NCBI GenBank assembly: GCA_002270565.1
Contig: NQMI01000178.1
Span: 1-64,000, forward strand
Reading direction: 5' to 3'
From: Stenocarpella maydis
Taxonomy: Eukaryota; Ascomycota; Sordariomycetes; Diaporthales; Diaporthaceae
DNA length: 64,000 bases
Part shown: positions 1 to 11,957 of the stretch, piece after piece
How positions within the stretch are numbered: the first letter of the stretch is position 1
Layout of the letters: each line of letters opens with the position of its first letter
Position numbers and translations under genes: made by a program
The notes under the pieces: generated by a model
The model's database searches: none
What the model was told of the DNA's origin: nothing
What the model saw: only the letters and a program-made list of their open reading frames with translations

Positions 1-1939
1 TAGCCCAAGGGTAAGGAAGTATGTAATGCAGTCCTTTATATGGGGGTATATCCTATTATGAGTTCTCTAATTAGGATGAGTATTGATTATATTGAGTTAT
101 TTGGTATCCCTATTGAAGATGCTTAATACCTAATGGCCTAAAGTATATATAACTTGGATAATGAACCTCTGGCTGTTCTTTAGTAAGTGGTATCTTTATA
201 ATCTGGGGGGTTCTCCGTTAATATTATAGGTTATGGGCATCATAAAGACTAGGTTGCTGAAATCGATTAGCTGCTAATTAATAAGCCCTAGAATATGATT
301 AGTATGCAGGCATGCCTCTTGAGCTAGGAGACCTTCTGTATTATAAAGGGTTATAAGGAAGTTGCTATAGTGAGTGCTAAACAGGTTTTTCTGCCTAGGG
401 GGGTCTCTAAACTAAGGATAGGGATTGATGCTCTTGAAATATATATCTACTACCCGCTGCATATAATTATTATGCTCCTATTTTTGGTTCTAAAAGAATG
501 GTGGTTGTACCGAAAGGTCTGATATATTAAAAGCTTGGGAGAGTGCTAACCCATTATTAAGGATTCTGATTTCGAACGGGTCTTTTATTAGGTCTGCACT
601 AGCTTTACGATCTTAGTTTCCTTAATTATAGATATTGCATGGGTTGGGAAATCTCAGCTACTATATAGGGTTGATATTATTAAAATTCATAATGAAGGGC
701 AATACTGAAAGTCATGCTTTGAGGCTAACCTAATTAGAAGGGTCTGGGTACTTAATAGTAGGCATGGGGGCGTTAGGATTATTTATGGGGCTGACTTAGC
801 CTTTTAGACTGTTGATAGCTGTAAACTAGATTAACGGGGATTCCTTCTTCTTTCCCTTACCTTTTTTATTGTTTGCTAGCTTAAGGAAGATATCTTTCTA
901 ATCAGTTGGACTAGAGAAAAAGGGTGCTAAGGTAAGGAGAAATTAGGTGATGGAGGGGAGGTAATGAGTTTTAAGGGTAGAGGTTAATGGTTGCAGCAGC
1001 TTTTGAGTCTTAATGATACAAGTTGTGTTGCGCTAATCAGAGATTAGCTGAGGTGTGGTAGTTGTGGAAGAAGTAGTTGGGTTGGAGGTTGTGGCAGAAA
1101 GGTGGGCTTTTATCAGAAGGGGAGCCTTAAGATGGGTGAATCACTCAAGCTAGTGAATCACTTAACTTCCTTCCCTTTTCTGCTAGGCAGCAACCTTTGC
1201 TACTTTAAATGCTTCTAATAAGAGCTTCCCTCTCCAACTTTTCATATTTAAAGTTGCTTTCCCCCTACTGATCCTTTTCTTTAACTTCCCCCCAATAGCA
1301 TTATTAACTATTAATCATTAATCTCGTTATCAAACCGTTAAGCCTCTCTGATTAGATAAGCTTCGCCATTGCTATATCTTCTCCTTCTCAACCGAGCTAA
1401 GAAGAGAAGGGAAAGGGTAAGGAGTAATTGCCTCCTGTCATTAGGGTCTTTAAAATATACAATCCTCCTCCTATCTATAAAGAGGGCATCTATACTTATT
1501 TTCAGCTAAATGCAATCCTTTTATAAAACTAGGTCTATAAATTACCACTTTATAAGGCCTTTGCAATAAATATTAAGATATATAANTTAAGTTTAGGGCG
1601 GTTAGTAATTAGAAACTGATATCTCTAAATATAAGGTAAGCTCATCCTTTCTTTTTAAAGCAAAAATTCCAGATAGCCTTTAGTAAACTTCTTAATACCA
1701 TAATATTCTATATCCCTATAGAAAGCTATAGCTATAGGATTGAGCTGATTAGACCTGCTTTTGTAAATATTCTCTTAAGAGCTGAGGAATAGTAAGGTCT
1801 AAAGGGCAGTATTTCTAAAGGGTATTGAAGGTATGATAGGCTGAGAAGTCGCCTGAATAGGTGGCATAGGAGCATAATGCTCTTGATTAGAGGTCTTAGA
1901 TGGGGTGGGGGCAGGTTCCTGAGGAGACTGGCGTCCTTG

Positions 1940-3768
1940 AGGTGGACCTTTCTTTAATGAGAGCCCCCTTGCCTCATCTACATCCTGCTCCCTTCCCCTA
2001 GAGGGAGAACCTCTAGTGGATGGGGGAGTAGAATGAATATCCCCTATTGGAAAAATAGAAGATATAGGTCCTGATCTATCTCTTGCTATAATAACAGAGG
2101 CGAATGTTTCTTTGCACTAGCATTACGGCTGAAGAGGCGAGGTGTGAGTGCTGTCCGAGATTGTTAAATGTTTCTCTATAACAAGCATATCCAGGAGAAG
2201 TAAAGGCATAAGTGCTGTTCAGGGTCTATAGAGATATATATAGGATAGATTAGGTCCTAATCACTCCCTTGTGGTGATAGTAAAGTTGAATGTTTCTTAA
2301 TACCAAAGGTCCTTTAGGAGAGGCAAGATGCAAGTGCTATCTAAAGGTATCAAATGTTTTTCTACACCAGGTGTGTCCAGAAGAAACAAGGGCATAAGTG
2401 CTATCTAAAGTTCACTAAGATATATATAGGAATAACCAGGTATAATCAGAGTGAAAGGTATTAGTATAGAAGGTTATATTAAGTATTATAAAGTCTTGCT
2501 ATAGGCGAAGGCAGGAGCTACTCAACCGCTAGTCTCACAGGAGAGGACAACATAGATACCCGGAATACCCTTATGCTGCTAACGCCAGCCATCCTAACTG
2601 CAGGGGGTGCCAATAACAGCGGAAGCTCCGAGCTTACCAATCAGAAGGATAGCGGTTGGTAGGGCAGGAACCTCTTTAACTCCCTACAGAAGCACGTAAC
2701 ATTTAGCACCGCTATTGCCCGACTTAATACCATATAATATTAGATAATATCTCAGATATAGTATTTAATAGGGTAACCAGATATTATAATGATAACTTGA
2801 AAGGGAAAACCAAAGAGGGGCTTGATTGGTTAAACTGGGGCTCCATTATACCTNAGGTGGACCTTTCTTTAATGAGAGCCCCCTTGCCTCATCTACATCC
2901 TGCTCCCTTCCCCTAGAGGGAGAACCTCTAGTGGATGGGGGAGTAGAATGAATATCCCCTATTGGAAAAATAGAAGATATGGGTCCTGATCTGTCCCTTG
3001 CTGTAATAATGGAGGCGAATGTTTCTCTACACTAGTGCTGCAGCTAAAGAGGCGAGGTACAAGTGCTGTCTGAGATTGTTAAATGTTTCTCTACAACAAG
3101 CGTGTCTAGGAGAAGCGAAGGCGTAAGTGCTATTCAGGGTCCGCAGAGATGCATATAGGATAGGTTAGGTTCTGATTACTCCCTTATGGTGATAGTAAAG
3201 TTGAATGTTTCTTAATACTAAAGGTCCTTTAGGAGAGGCGAGATGCGAGTGCTGTCTGAAGGTGTTGAATGTTTCTCTATACTAGGTGTGTCCGGAAGAA
3301 ATAAGGGCGTAAGTGCTGTCTAAAGTTTACTGAGATGCGTATAGGAATAACTAGGTATGATCAGAGTGAAAGGTATTAGTATAGAAGGTTATATCAAGTA
3401 TTATAAAGTCTTGCTGTAGGTGAAGGCGGGAGCTACTCGACTGCTAGTCTTACAGGAGAGGATAACATAGATACCCGGAATACCCTTATGCTGCTAACGC
3501 CAGCCATCCTGACCGCAAGGGGTGCTAATAACAGCGGAAGCTCCGAGCTTACTGATTAGAAGGACAGCAGTTAGTAGGGCAGAAACCTCTTTGGCTCCCT
3601 ACAGAAGTATATAACATCCAGCACCACTATTACCCAACCTAATATTATATAATATTAAACAATATCTCAGATATAATATTTAATAGGGTAACCAGACATT
3701 ATAATAACAACTCGAAAGGGAAAACTAAAGAGGGGCTTAATTAGTTAAATTGGGGCTCTATTATACCT
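1940..3768. repeat. 914-bp segment present twice either side of a single N
   Basis: Bases 1940-2853 and 2855-3768 are the same segment, separated only by the N at 2854. The two copies are not identical: they differ at many transition positions (for example around 2070-2110 versus 2985-3025). They therefore look like two different genomic copies joined end to end rather than a simple duplication. Each copy holds four related 60-65 bp subrepeats of the form AATGTTTCT...AAGTGCTGTCT. Confidence 0.8.
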
Positions 3769-4389
3769 AGTTTACCTATATTAGGGAATTAGCATACCGA
3801 ACCTTCGGGTGCTATATTTAAGGGCAAGAGAGTTTCAGGTGATATAGGCGGTTGGAATTTATTAAACCTTCTTAATATCAGTCCTTTATATCCCTTCTAA
3901 GGAAATGAGCCCTAATTAGATGCTATTAAATCCAATTAGAATGAATTTCTAAGGCCTAAGGATATAAATCCTTTAGTAGCTTTTCCAGGAATGTATAGCT
4001 AGGCTAGAGGTTTTATACTTTACTACTGAATTAGGTATACCAGGAGGGGGTCTAAGATATAGCCGAGGTGATAGAGTCAGCTCGGTATAGAGATCAGACT
4101 AGCCTTGTATATACCTGCTCCTATTGCTACTAGGTCAACTGTGGGCAACTTGGGAGGGTAAATCTGGCCTTCGCATGATAGCAAAATCCTCTATTAAGAG
4201 TGAGAGGGCGCTGTAGCTCTGATTAGAATCAAATGGTATTAGAAGTATGGAGATTTACTCCCCTGAAGTAGCTAATAACCTTATAAATAAAATAGGAAAT
4301 CCAGGCCTAAAAGCTAAGGAACTTTATAATGGCTGAAGAAACCTTATTGGCTGAAGAAACCCATGTTCAATTTATAGGGCAGATACTAG

Positions 4390-4786
4390 TAAAAACGGGC
4401 CTAAAGGGGAGAGCGAGAGGATAAAACCTCTATACACACAAAAAGGTATACATTCTGCCAGAGCCTTAATCAAGCAACCACTCTAAGAGGAGCGTGGAAG
4501 GCAAGAAGAGGAGCCCCTAACACAATAGGAGAGTTATAAGGGGAATAGAGGGTATCAAAAAGGAGAGGTAGAAAAAGAGGGCATAAGAAATAGTTTCACA
4601 GTACACACATATATATCTGATAGATACAAATTCACAGGGTATAAAAAGATTGATTCTCTAGGACTAGAAATTTCTCAAAAGCAATGCACGAAGGCCCCTT
4701 CTTATAGTCTTGGAGGGGGGGGGGGATGCTAAGGCTGGTTTTCCTCCGGATTCCGAAACATGCCGGTTCCTCTAGACCCCGGAACA
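4390..4786 (-). repeat. LTR of family 1 (copy A)
   Basis: This 397-bp segment matches the LTRs at 39392-39789 and 47071-47470 in reverse complement. Read on the minus strand it starts TGTTCCGGGG and ends with a terminal ...CGTTTTTA, where the expected CA is mutated. It contains the C-run next to CTCCCTCC and the polypyrimidine-rich tail seen in the other copies. Confidence 0.85.
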
Positions 4787-5480
4787 ATATAAGCTATATA
4801 AGTTATTATAATTACTACTAATACTTAAGTAATTATAAAACTTAATTAGTTTAAACTTCATAATTAAACTCCTTTTATTAATTAAACTAATAACTAAGGT
4901 TATATATAATAGCTTTCTAATTATAATATATAGATTTATAAAGTATATCTATTTTATATCCTATAAAGAAGTAAGTATACTCGAAGAACTTATTTATATC
5001 TTCACAAGGATTATTATTAGTTAGTATAAATTACTTACGGAAATTATATCTAATAGAGATAAGCTATTTATATTAAACTTCTAGTTCTCTTTAATAAGAT
5101 AACTAAGAGCTAAATATAAGCTATTACTTATAATATAGTTATAGATAGATAGATAGATGAAATGCCTTAAATAGATTCTAGAATAGTATTTGGATTACTT
5201 CCTTATATAAGGAAAGGATTACTTAGATTACTAGAATTACTAACCTACTAGTAAACTAGGTAAGCTAGGCTGAAGAGATAGACTATATATACTTACAATT
5301 ATTACCACTAGATAGTATAGCTTAGGATAGCTCTTTAGCAGTTAGTCTAAGTATTTACTTAGGAATAGCTTTAATAGCTTTTAATTATTATTATTATATT
5401 GCTTAGAATGATTTTACCTTAAACGCCCCTTAAATATAAACCCGCTTACTAGATTTATTAGCCAAGAGCTACCTGTAATT
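4787..5480 (+). pseudogene. Ty3/gypsy integrase remnant, truncated by family-1 element
   Basis: Plus-strand translation from about 4845 to 5150 gives a degraded integrase core. The runs RFIKYIYFISYKE and IISNRDKLFILNF are visible, interrupted by stops. The latter corresponds to the segment around the second catalytic Asp of retroviral-type integrases, with Asp replaced by Asn as RIP would do. The same sequence appears on the minus strand at about 36250-36560. Bases 5190-5480 match the 3' part of that element (34400-34620). The upstream end is cut by the family-1 LTR at 4786. Confidence 0.7.
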
Positions 5481-6100
5481 GTCATACCTAATAGGCTTGC
5501 ATGCAATCTAACAGGGCAATATTTCAACATTTAGATCTTTAATATCTTATATATAATACTATGTTAATCCCTCCAAATTAGTAATATTAATTAAAAATAA
5601 GTAATTAAGTATAGTTAGTATTAATTAGTATTATCTTTCATTAATTATTTAGTCTTATTTAAGTAATAGGATTAATAACAGTTAGTAAATATTATAAAAT
5701 TAATTTAGTTACTAATATAGTTTACTTATTAGCAAACTATATTAGGTTATTTTAGTAAAATATTAAAAAGAATATTATTAAAACTTAATTAATTGATATT
5801 TTAATATTCTTCTTAATTGGTAACTATTGTTTTAAAAAAAATCAAAACTAATTTAGATTTATAATCTTTTATAATTTTAAGAAATAAGTAGAGATGATTT
5901 ATTTTAATCAAGGCTAATTATTATAATTTATTGAGGTATTATTCAGTTTATATAATTAATATTATATATTATAATATAAAAAGAAATATTACATTATATA
6001 AGATATTGTTATGTCATATAATAATATGATAGTGTAAGGGTCTTATAAGAGTAATATATAATTATAGGCAATTGCTTAATGTGACGGGATGACTCTATAT
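5481..6100. other. AT-rich degenerate DNA
   Basis: This stretch is extremely AT-rich with no coding signal. It probably continues the RIP-mutated repeat block. I recognise no domain or terminal repeat in it. Confidence 0.5.
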
Positions 6101-6473
6101 ACTGCTTGGGAATTCCAACTACTGGTTGGAAATTCTGGTCTTTTGGTCTATTTGGCTATTATACTATGTCAAGCAGATTATATTATGTGTCACTTAAGGG
6201 GGTGCTCAGACTGGTGAGTCTGAGGGTGGTTAAGGTGGTGCTTCGTGGGCGGCCCAGTTTCGCTGCACCCCGGGCCTGAACGTTAGAGTGACGTTAGTTA
6301 GCGTTCCCCGCAGTGCACAGCTTACGCATGTACGCGCTCTTAGTCAACGAGGGATCCGGGCGACCTATCATGGAGCGCCTTCTATGAAGAAGGTCGCCTC
6401 TAATGACAGAGGGGTTCTCTAGCAGCCTTCTCCCTCACAGCTTACCCTTCATCATTCAACAACGAGAGCACCT
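6101..6473. other. Boundary of gene island 1 and upstream region of the F-box-like gene
   Basis: Base composition changes sharply from AT-rich to balanced at about 6190. This stretch should hold the promoter and 5' UTR of the gene at 6474, but I see no distinct TATA or operator motif to call. Confidence 0.4.
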
Positions 6474-7845
6474 ATGGAGTCAAAGTATCTGCAAAGACCG
6501 GGATCCGGGCGTGAGGATCGCGGCCAACCGACCAAATGCATTGAAAACCTGCCCGTCGAGATACAGCGGCAAATTATGTTCTGCCTCCCCAGCCTGGCGT
6601 CTCTCGGCACAATCATCCGTGCATCCCCTGCATTCTATTCTTTGTTTCAGAGCGAACCCAGAAACTTCATCGCAAACTGTTTGATAATCGTTCTTGGAAA
6701 TGCATTTCTTGATGCCTGTGCCGTGCGGGCCGCCCTGCAAGAGGACTTTCAGAGTCAGCGGCGAGACGCAATGAAGATGCGTTGTGAGTCAAGCATGGTG
6801 TGGCCGTTCCTGGAGGCATACCGGAAGAAGGTGAATGAACTGCCCTACGATGCCTGGATTCATTCCATCTCACTGCCGGACGCTGTGAAAATGGCTGCGT
6901 TTCACACCTCAATTATTGAGCCCTTGATGGAACAATATGCATGCTGGGCATTGGGAAACATCGGCACCTCCAGAGTCAAGCAACCAAAAGCCCTCAGCAG
7001 CACAGAGCGTATCCGGATTCAAAGAGCCATGTATCGCTTCCAATTATTATGTGATGTTTTCGGAAGCAGGCTCAAGGATGACCACTTATCGACTAATCGA
7101 CCACGAGAACTGGGCTGTCTGCGATTTCTCTCATTCTACGAACCCTGGGAAATTGAGGAGATTCTTTGCATCAACGCCTTTTGCCAAAAGCAGTATGATA
7201 AGAGACTACCAGTGGCCTCTAACGGTCTAAATTCGAAGAATAACATAATTCCCAGCTGTACAGCTGGGACGGAAGAGGCATTCGATCTTGGCCAAGGCCG
7301 TACGTTGCTGTACCTGATTGGATCAAATGCTATTTACCTAGGTAGCCATGCTGACACAGTTGGCAGGTAACAGGGAATTCTCCCTTAACTTCCTAGTCAG
7401 CCAGGGCCTTCCGCTTCTGGCGACGGTGTTAGGAATCCAAGACCATGACCAGCTCGTGGATGCTCTGCATGGAAACATGTACTACTCGGTGGCGGCTCAT
7501 GCCTGGGTCGACGACATCACCGGAAATACCGATATGCACCAGAGGTGGGAGACGTCCTATTCAGAGCGCGATGCTGCCCAGGATGAGGGCCAACCGATGC
7601 CTTACCGAGGAGATGACCCAGATTCGCCGCCGCTGGCTTGGGTACTCATCTGGGCTGAGACATATAGTAACTTGTTCGGTGTTTTTATCCCAAAGCCGCT
7701 TCGTCGGTGGGGTTACATCATGTGGGATGAACAGCGCCTGGAGGAGACGGGTGCTAAGGATCTGTTGATGCGTGAGTGGCATGAGATGTGGCAGGGTGGT
7801 GATTATAGGGAAAGCCTGAGGGCTTGGGGGCATCACAGAGGGTAA
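6474..7845 (+). CDS. F-box-like domain protein (2 exons)
   Basis: The coding region is 6474-7299 joined to 7367-7845, giving 434 residues. The intron (7300-7366, 67 nt) has a GTACGT donor, a GCTGACA branch site and a GGCAG acceptor. Removing it joins two open frames exactly (...FDLGQG-R-NREFSLNFLVSQGLP...). Residues about 22-60 contain CIENLPVEIQRQIMFCLPSL followed by a helix with ASPAFYSLF, the pattern of fungal F-box or F-box-like N termini. The rest, including the GYIMWDEQRL segment near the C terminus, resembles fungal proteins of unknown function that share this architecture. F-box proteins usually recruit substrates to SCF ubiquitin ligases through Skp1, but that role is only inferred. 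There is no signal peptide or membrane segment. Confidence 0.75.
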
Positions 7846-8943
7846 CTAATACACGTCCAGTATTTCCGAAGATATGTCATAGGGCATTAATCGACACCGA
7901 AAATAAGTGTTCCTGAACACCTGGGGATACATCCATGAATTAGGAACCACCACATGCGGATTTGAGGTCGAGATCTGAAGTTGGGCATTCAAATTAGTGC
8001 TCGCCCATTCGATTTGCACACGTCGGGGAATCCGGGCTAGCCTTGGAGGTTCCGCGCAAGAAATTGGGTTGTTTGGAGTGGGTGTAATCGGCTGCCGGGC
8101 TCGAGGAGAATATAATTCTTACGAACCACGACTAGTAGTTCTAGGTCGGCCGTGGCGAGTGGTCAATGGGGAACTTCTAACCCAGCCGCGACCGGCCACT
8201 GTCCATTGGTAATAATGGGAAATCGGAACGATGAGAGAAGACTTGAGGACAAGAGGGTCCGGGAAAGGTCCAGACCTGACGCATCCCTGCCGACAGTGAT
8301 GGTGTCTACGCGCGAAGCCCACATGTGCAAGCAGGCTAGCCTCTATAGGAGAAAGTGATGTCGAGGCGCCACAATTCCTGATTTTGCACGTCTCTCTCAG
8401 GCCGGCCAGCACCGGCCTGCCGGCTAACTGCAGGTGTGCAGGAGCCTGGTGTCGTTGTGCAGCAAGGTCTCGGCCGATGATGCAGAGGAGCGAAGATCGT
8501 CACAGCTATCGTGTGGCTTGTGCAGCTGCGTGATTGCGGTAACATGCAGCCCATGTCGCCCATGGACATTCTTCTGGACGACGCGAGTGGCTGCTGGTCT
8601 GCGTCAGCTAGGCCCAGGTGTGGCGAGTGAGTTCGAGGCGAGATGGGCATCGTGCATGAAGGGGGTGCTGTCCAGGCGAATCAGCATCAACACAGCTCGA
8701 CGCCCCGACGTCACCGGCACCAGACCCCAGCTGTCATCTCATCAGACCTCATACGCACCCCCTCAGCCCCTTCGACCATGTCGTGGCGCACTACGTCACC
8801 GGTCAGCCATTCCATTTACATATGTTCCATGTCCTCAGCCACATCTCGCCTGTCAGAATGGAGATGTGCCTCCCATTCTTTTGAATCATTCCTATCCGGG
8901 ACAGTTCTGGCTGCGCCCCATTAATCACCTACTCTCGATCGAT
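7846..8943. other. Intergenic region
   Basis: Balanced composition; only short overlapping frames without codon structure. It separates two plus-strand genes and should hold the promoter of the coiled-coil protein. An open frame continuous with that gene extends upstream from 8944 to 8434, but its translation is Cys/Pro/Ser-rich and does not look like protein. Confidence 0.45.
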
Positions 8944-11296
8944 ATGGCGGATATACTGAAACAGAACGAGCAGCTACAGCGGGAGGTTGCTCGCCTGAAA
9001 AGAGAAGCAGCACTCATGAAACAAAATGAGGTCCTCCAGAAGGAGATCGCCCAGCTCAAGAAAGCAGCTACTCTCCAGTGTAAGTCATTTGATCCTCCAG
9101 GCCTCGTGACCTCCTGCGAGTTCATCACACAGCCGTTACACTCGCTAATACCCACCGTCCATAGCCTCTAAGAAGCCTACAGCAGACGAAGCGGTAAAGA
9201 AGGTCGCTACGGCCAAGAAATCTACGGACGACGCCTTGAAAAAGGTGTCATCCAAAAAGCCAGAAACGAGTGATGCCGTCAAGGCTTCCCAGGACAAGAC
9301 AGCCGAGGCAAAAAGAACCTCAAGGCAGGCCATCAAAGCCGCAGCATCCAAGCCCAAGCCAAGCATTCCTCAGGCCTCGGATATCAAGGACCATGCACCC
9401 GTCAAGAAGTCAACCTCGGCTTCCAAGCCATCATTGAGCAAGACCGCCGCCGACGCCAAGAAGGCAGTCAAGGACTCTGCCGCCCACGACGTCGGGTCCG
9501 AAGCCACGACGGAGAAGAAAAAGAAGAAAAAGAAGATCAGACACACGCCCAAGTACGACATGGCAGCTGCCTTGTCGCGGGGTGAGGAGATCCCCGGCCT
9601 CACGGACAAGAAGCCTCTCGTCCGCAAGGTGCCCAAAGCAGCCGTCAGGGCGCCCCAGGCCGCGGCAGAGACCCTGCCCCAGGAGCAACAGGCCGCGGTC
9701 AGGAAACCTGTGCCCCAAGCCCAGGCCCAGGCGGCGCCGAAGAAACAAAAGATCTACTCGGAAGACGCCAAGGTCCCCACGCACCAGATCCTCGCGCAGC
9801 GCAAGAAGCAGGAGGCCCTCCAGCAGCAGCAGCAGAATCTCCAGCGACAGCAGGGCCAGGGCCAGGGCCACGGTGGAGCTCTCGAAGGTGTCACAGGTAC
9901 CGTCGGAAAGACAGGAAAGGGCGCATTGAACACTGTCGGCAATCTCGGCCAGCAAGGAGTCCTGACAATCGGGGATGTCGGCAAGGGCCTACCAGTGGCT
10001 GGCAAGGCAGTCGACGGAGCGACGCGCGGTGCTGGCAAGACCCTTGGAGCTGCCACTGGCGGGCTGGGCCAGACGCTGGGTGACACAACCGGTGCTCTGG
10101 GCCGTGGCGATATCGGTGGCACTCTGGGCGGCGCGACCAAGGGACTCGGAGACACAGTCGGAGGAGTCGGAAAAGGACTGGTAAGCCATCCGGGATTACT
10201 TTTGCGTCTTGGTGCGCTGACACTAACAACCACTCCAGGGCGACACTGTCGGAGGAAGTAAGCCACAACTACCACCACCGCCCCCGCCCCCGAAACCCAA
10301 AGTAGTGCTGTCTCGAGGCCAGCCACTCTCAGAGGGTGCGCTGCAGCGGCTCGTTGAGATGTCGGGCCCGAGGAAGAGTCTGCAGAAGTCTGCTTCGTGG
10401 ATCTTGTCGACACAAAGCGAGAAACAACACTAACAACTGGGTGATTTCGCAGCTGTCGGCGGCCTCGGAGACAGCCTTCCAGGACCAGTCGTGAGTTATA
10501 CCCATTCATTGTTGTCCCCTTGCACCACAGCCACAGATAGACAGTATTCCTGCGTGTTGTCGAGGAATCTACCCTCTCTTCAGTGGGGCAATCGCTCTCA
10601 GTACCGCCCATGCTAAAAGCTTGGGATCAATCGTCGTCGCCCCACATTGTTGAAAAATGGCGAAACTAACTGCTATCAACCAGGGCGGAATTGTCGGCGG
10701 AGCCGGTCGAGGTGTCGTAAGTCAAGAACCCCAGGTTTTGCTCACCACATTCCATACTGACATCTGGACAGGGCGACGCTGTCGGCGGGATTACAGGTGG
10801 ACTAGGCAAGGGCGTCGGCAAGGTTGGCCAAGGAGACCTGTAGGTTGAAGCTCGATAGGTTCCTCGACTTTGAGTGTGTAACACTGACAAATCGTAGACT
10901 CGGCGGTGTGGGCGACGTTGTGTAAGTGTCTGGCCCCCGAAGATCCCGACGTTTCTTGGGGCCCTGCGTCCTTTGGCTACGGAAGTCGACAGGCTTACGC
11001 GTCTCGTTCTACCTGCAGCCAAACTGGTTGACACTTTTGAGTTATTTTGTTGGATGTACATGGCTAACAGTATCTCAGCGGTGGAGTAGGCGATGGTGTC
11101 GGCGGTAAGTCTCCTCTTTCTATCTACACACTAATCCATCCCAAAGCTGACCCACATTCAAGGCCTTCTAGGAGGAATTCTAGGTGGATTGGGCGGGCCA
11201 CAGCAGGGCAAGAGTGGCAAGAAGCAGGGAGGCGGCGGGCTTCTCGGCCTCAGAGGGGGTGGTGGCCAAGGTGGTGGTGGTCTCCTCGGTCTCTAA
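8944..11296 (+). CDS. Coiled-coil / Lys-rich / glycine-repeat protein (9 exons)
   Basis: Exons by splice signals: 8944-9079, 9165-10180, 10239-10257, 10453-10490, 10684-10716, 10772-10839, 10898-10921, 11079-11104 and 11163-11296. They total 1494 nt, or 497 residues, and every junction keeps the frame. Residues 1-45 form a leucine-heptad coiled coil (MADILKQNEQLQREVARLKR...). A long Lys/Ala/Ser-rich stretch with a KKKKKKK run follows, then KYDMAAALSRGEEIPGL, then a Gln-rich stretch. From about residue 290 the chain consists of degenerate repeats around G-D-x-V-G-G / G-L-G, ending in a Gly-Leu tail. The composition is LEA-like or structural, with no enzyme motif and no signal peptide. I do not recognise the family. 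The start at 8944 was chosen because the coiled coil begins there. Confidence 0.75.
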
Positions 11297-11957
11297 ACAA
11301 CATGATTGTTGATATGCGCTTTGAACGAGACCAGGACTTCAGCGATACATTGCGTGGTCTGGTGTTGCGAAGACGCTCACAGTGTAAGGATTACCGTATG
11401 CATATTATGTTTGAGTCACAGGCTGAACAGACAAGGTAGTGAGTAGTGTTATTATTTCCTGGTATATTTCAATTCGAGAATAGGGCTTAACTCCGAAGAC
11501 ACCCTCCATGTCACGTCTGTAAAAGATTTCCACCCTCGACGTAGTTGGCACCACCACAGGCCAGCACACCACGCCACCGCGTCTTCTCCATTATTAGCGA
11601 TACACTTATTCTAGTATTAGTTGCCAACCATCCGTGTGACCTTACCGCACACAGATTTCAAATTGAGTATCTTGAGGTCCCAATTGCCGTCACATATGTG
11701 CCAAGCTTTTGCTAGGAGCCTTTGAATGCGCGGGTGTTGGACGCTGAAGTTTCCACACAGTTTTCCAATGGGTAGGTGTTATTGCTCATTTGCCACAGGA
11801 CTTGTAAATCATGCGCCGAGTCCATATCGACAATAAAATAATAAGCCAAGTGGCATGCATACAAAGCCAAATTCGAAGAGCAGCTTGTGGTCAATGGCGG
11901 CCTGTGCTTGAGTAAGACAAGCAGAACTCGGATGCTGGACCGGATTTTATCGAGTCA
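11297..11957. other. Intergenic region between convergent genes
   Basis: This should hold the 3' UTRs of the convergent glycine-repeat and GH128 genes. I see no coding signal. Confidence 0.45.

Larger units (their letters stand above)
1..4786 (-). mobile_element. RIP-degraded LTR retrotransposon (family 1), truncated by window edge
   Basis: This block is the reverse complement of about 39392-45805: for example 300-420 mirrors 45410-45520, and base 1 corresponds to about 45805. Its 5' LTR (minus-strand sense) is at 4390-4786. No long ORF survives and stops are frequent in all frames. Differences from the plus-strand copy are mostly C/T and G/A, as expected from RIP. At the N at 1586 this copy lacks about 2.6 kb that the other copy carries (about 41670-44240, including the protease region). 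At the N at 2854 it carries an extra 914-bp repeat. The element runs off the left edge, so its 3' LTR is not in the window. Confidence 0.85.

Noticed and set aside
9754..10611. 285-aa minus-strand Pro-rich frame
   Set aside because: Shadow of the glycine-repeat gene; crosses its exons and introns.
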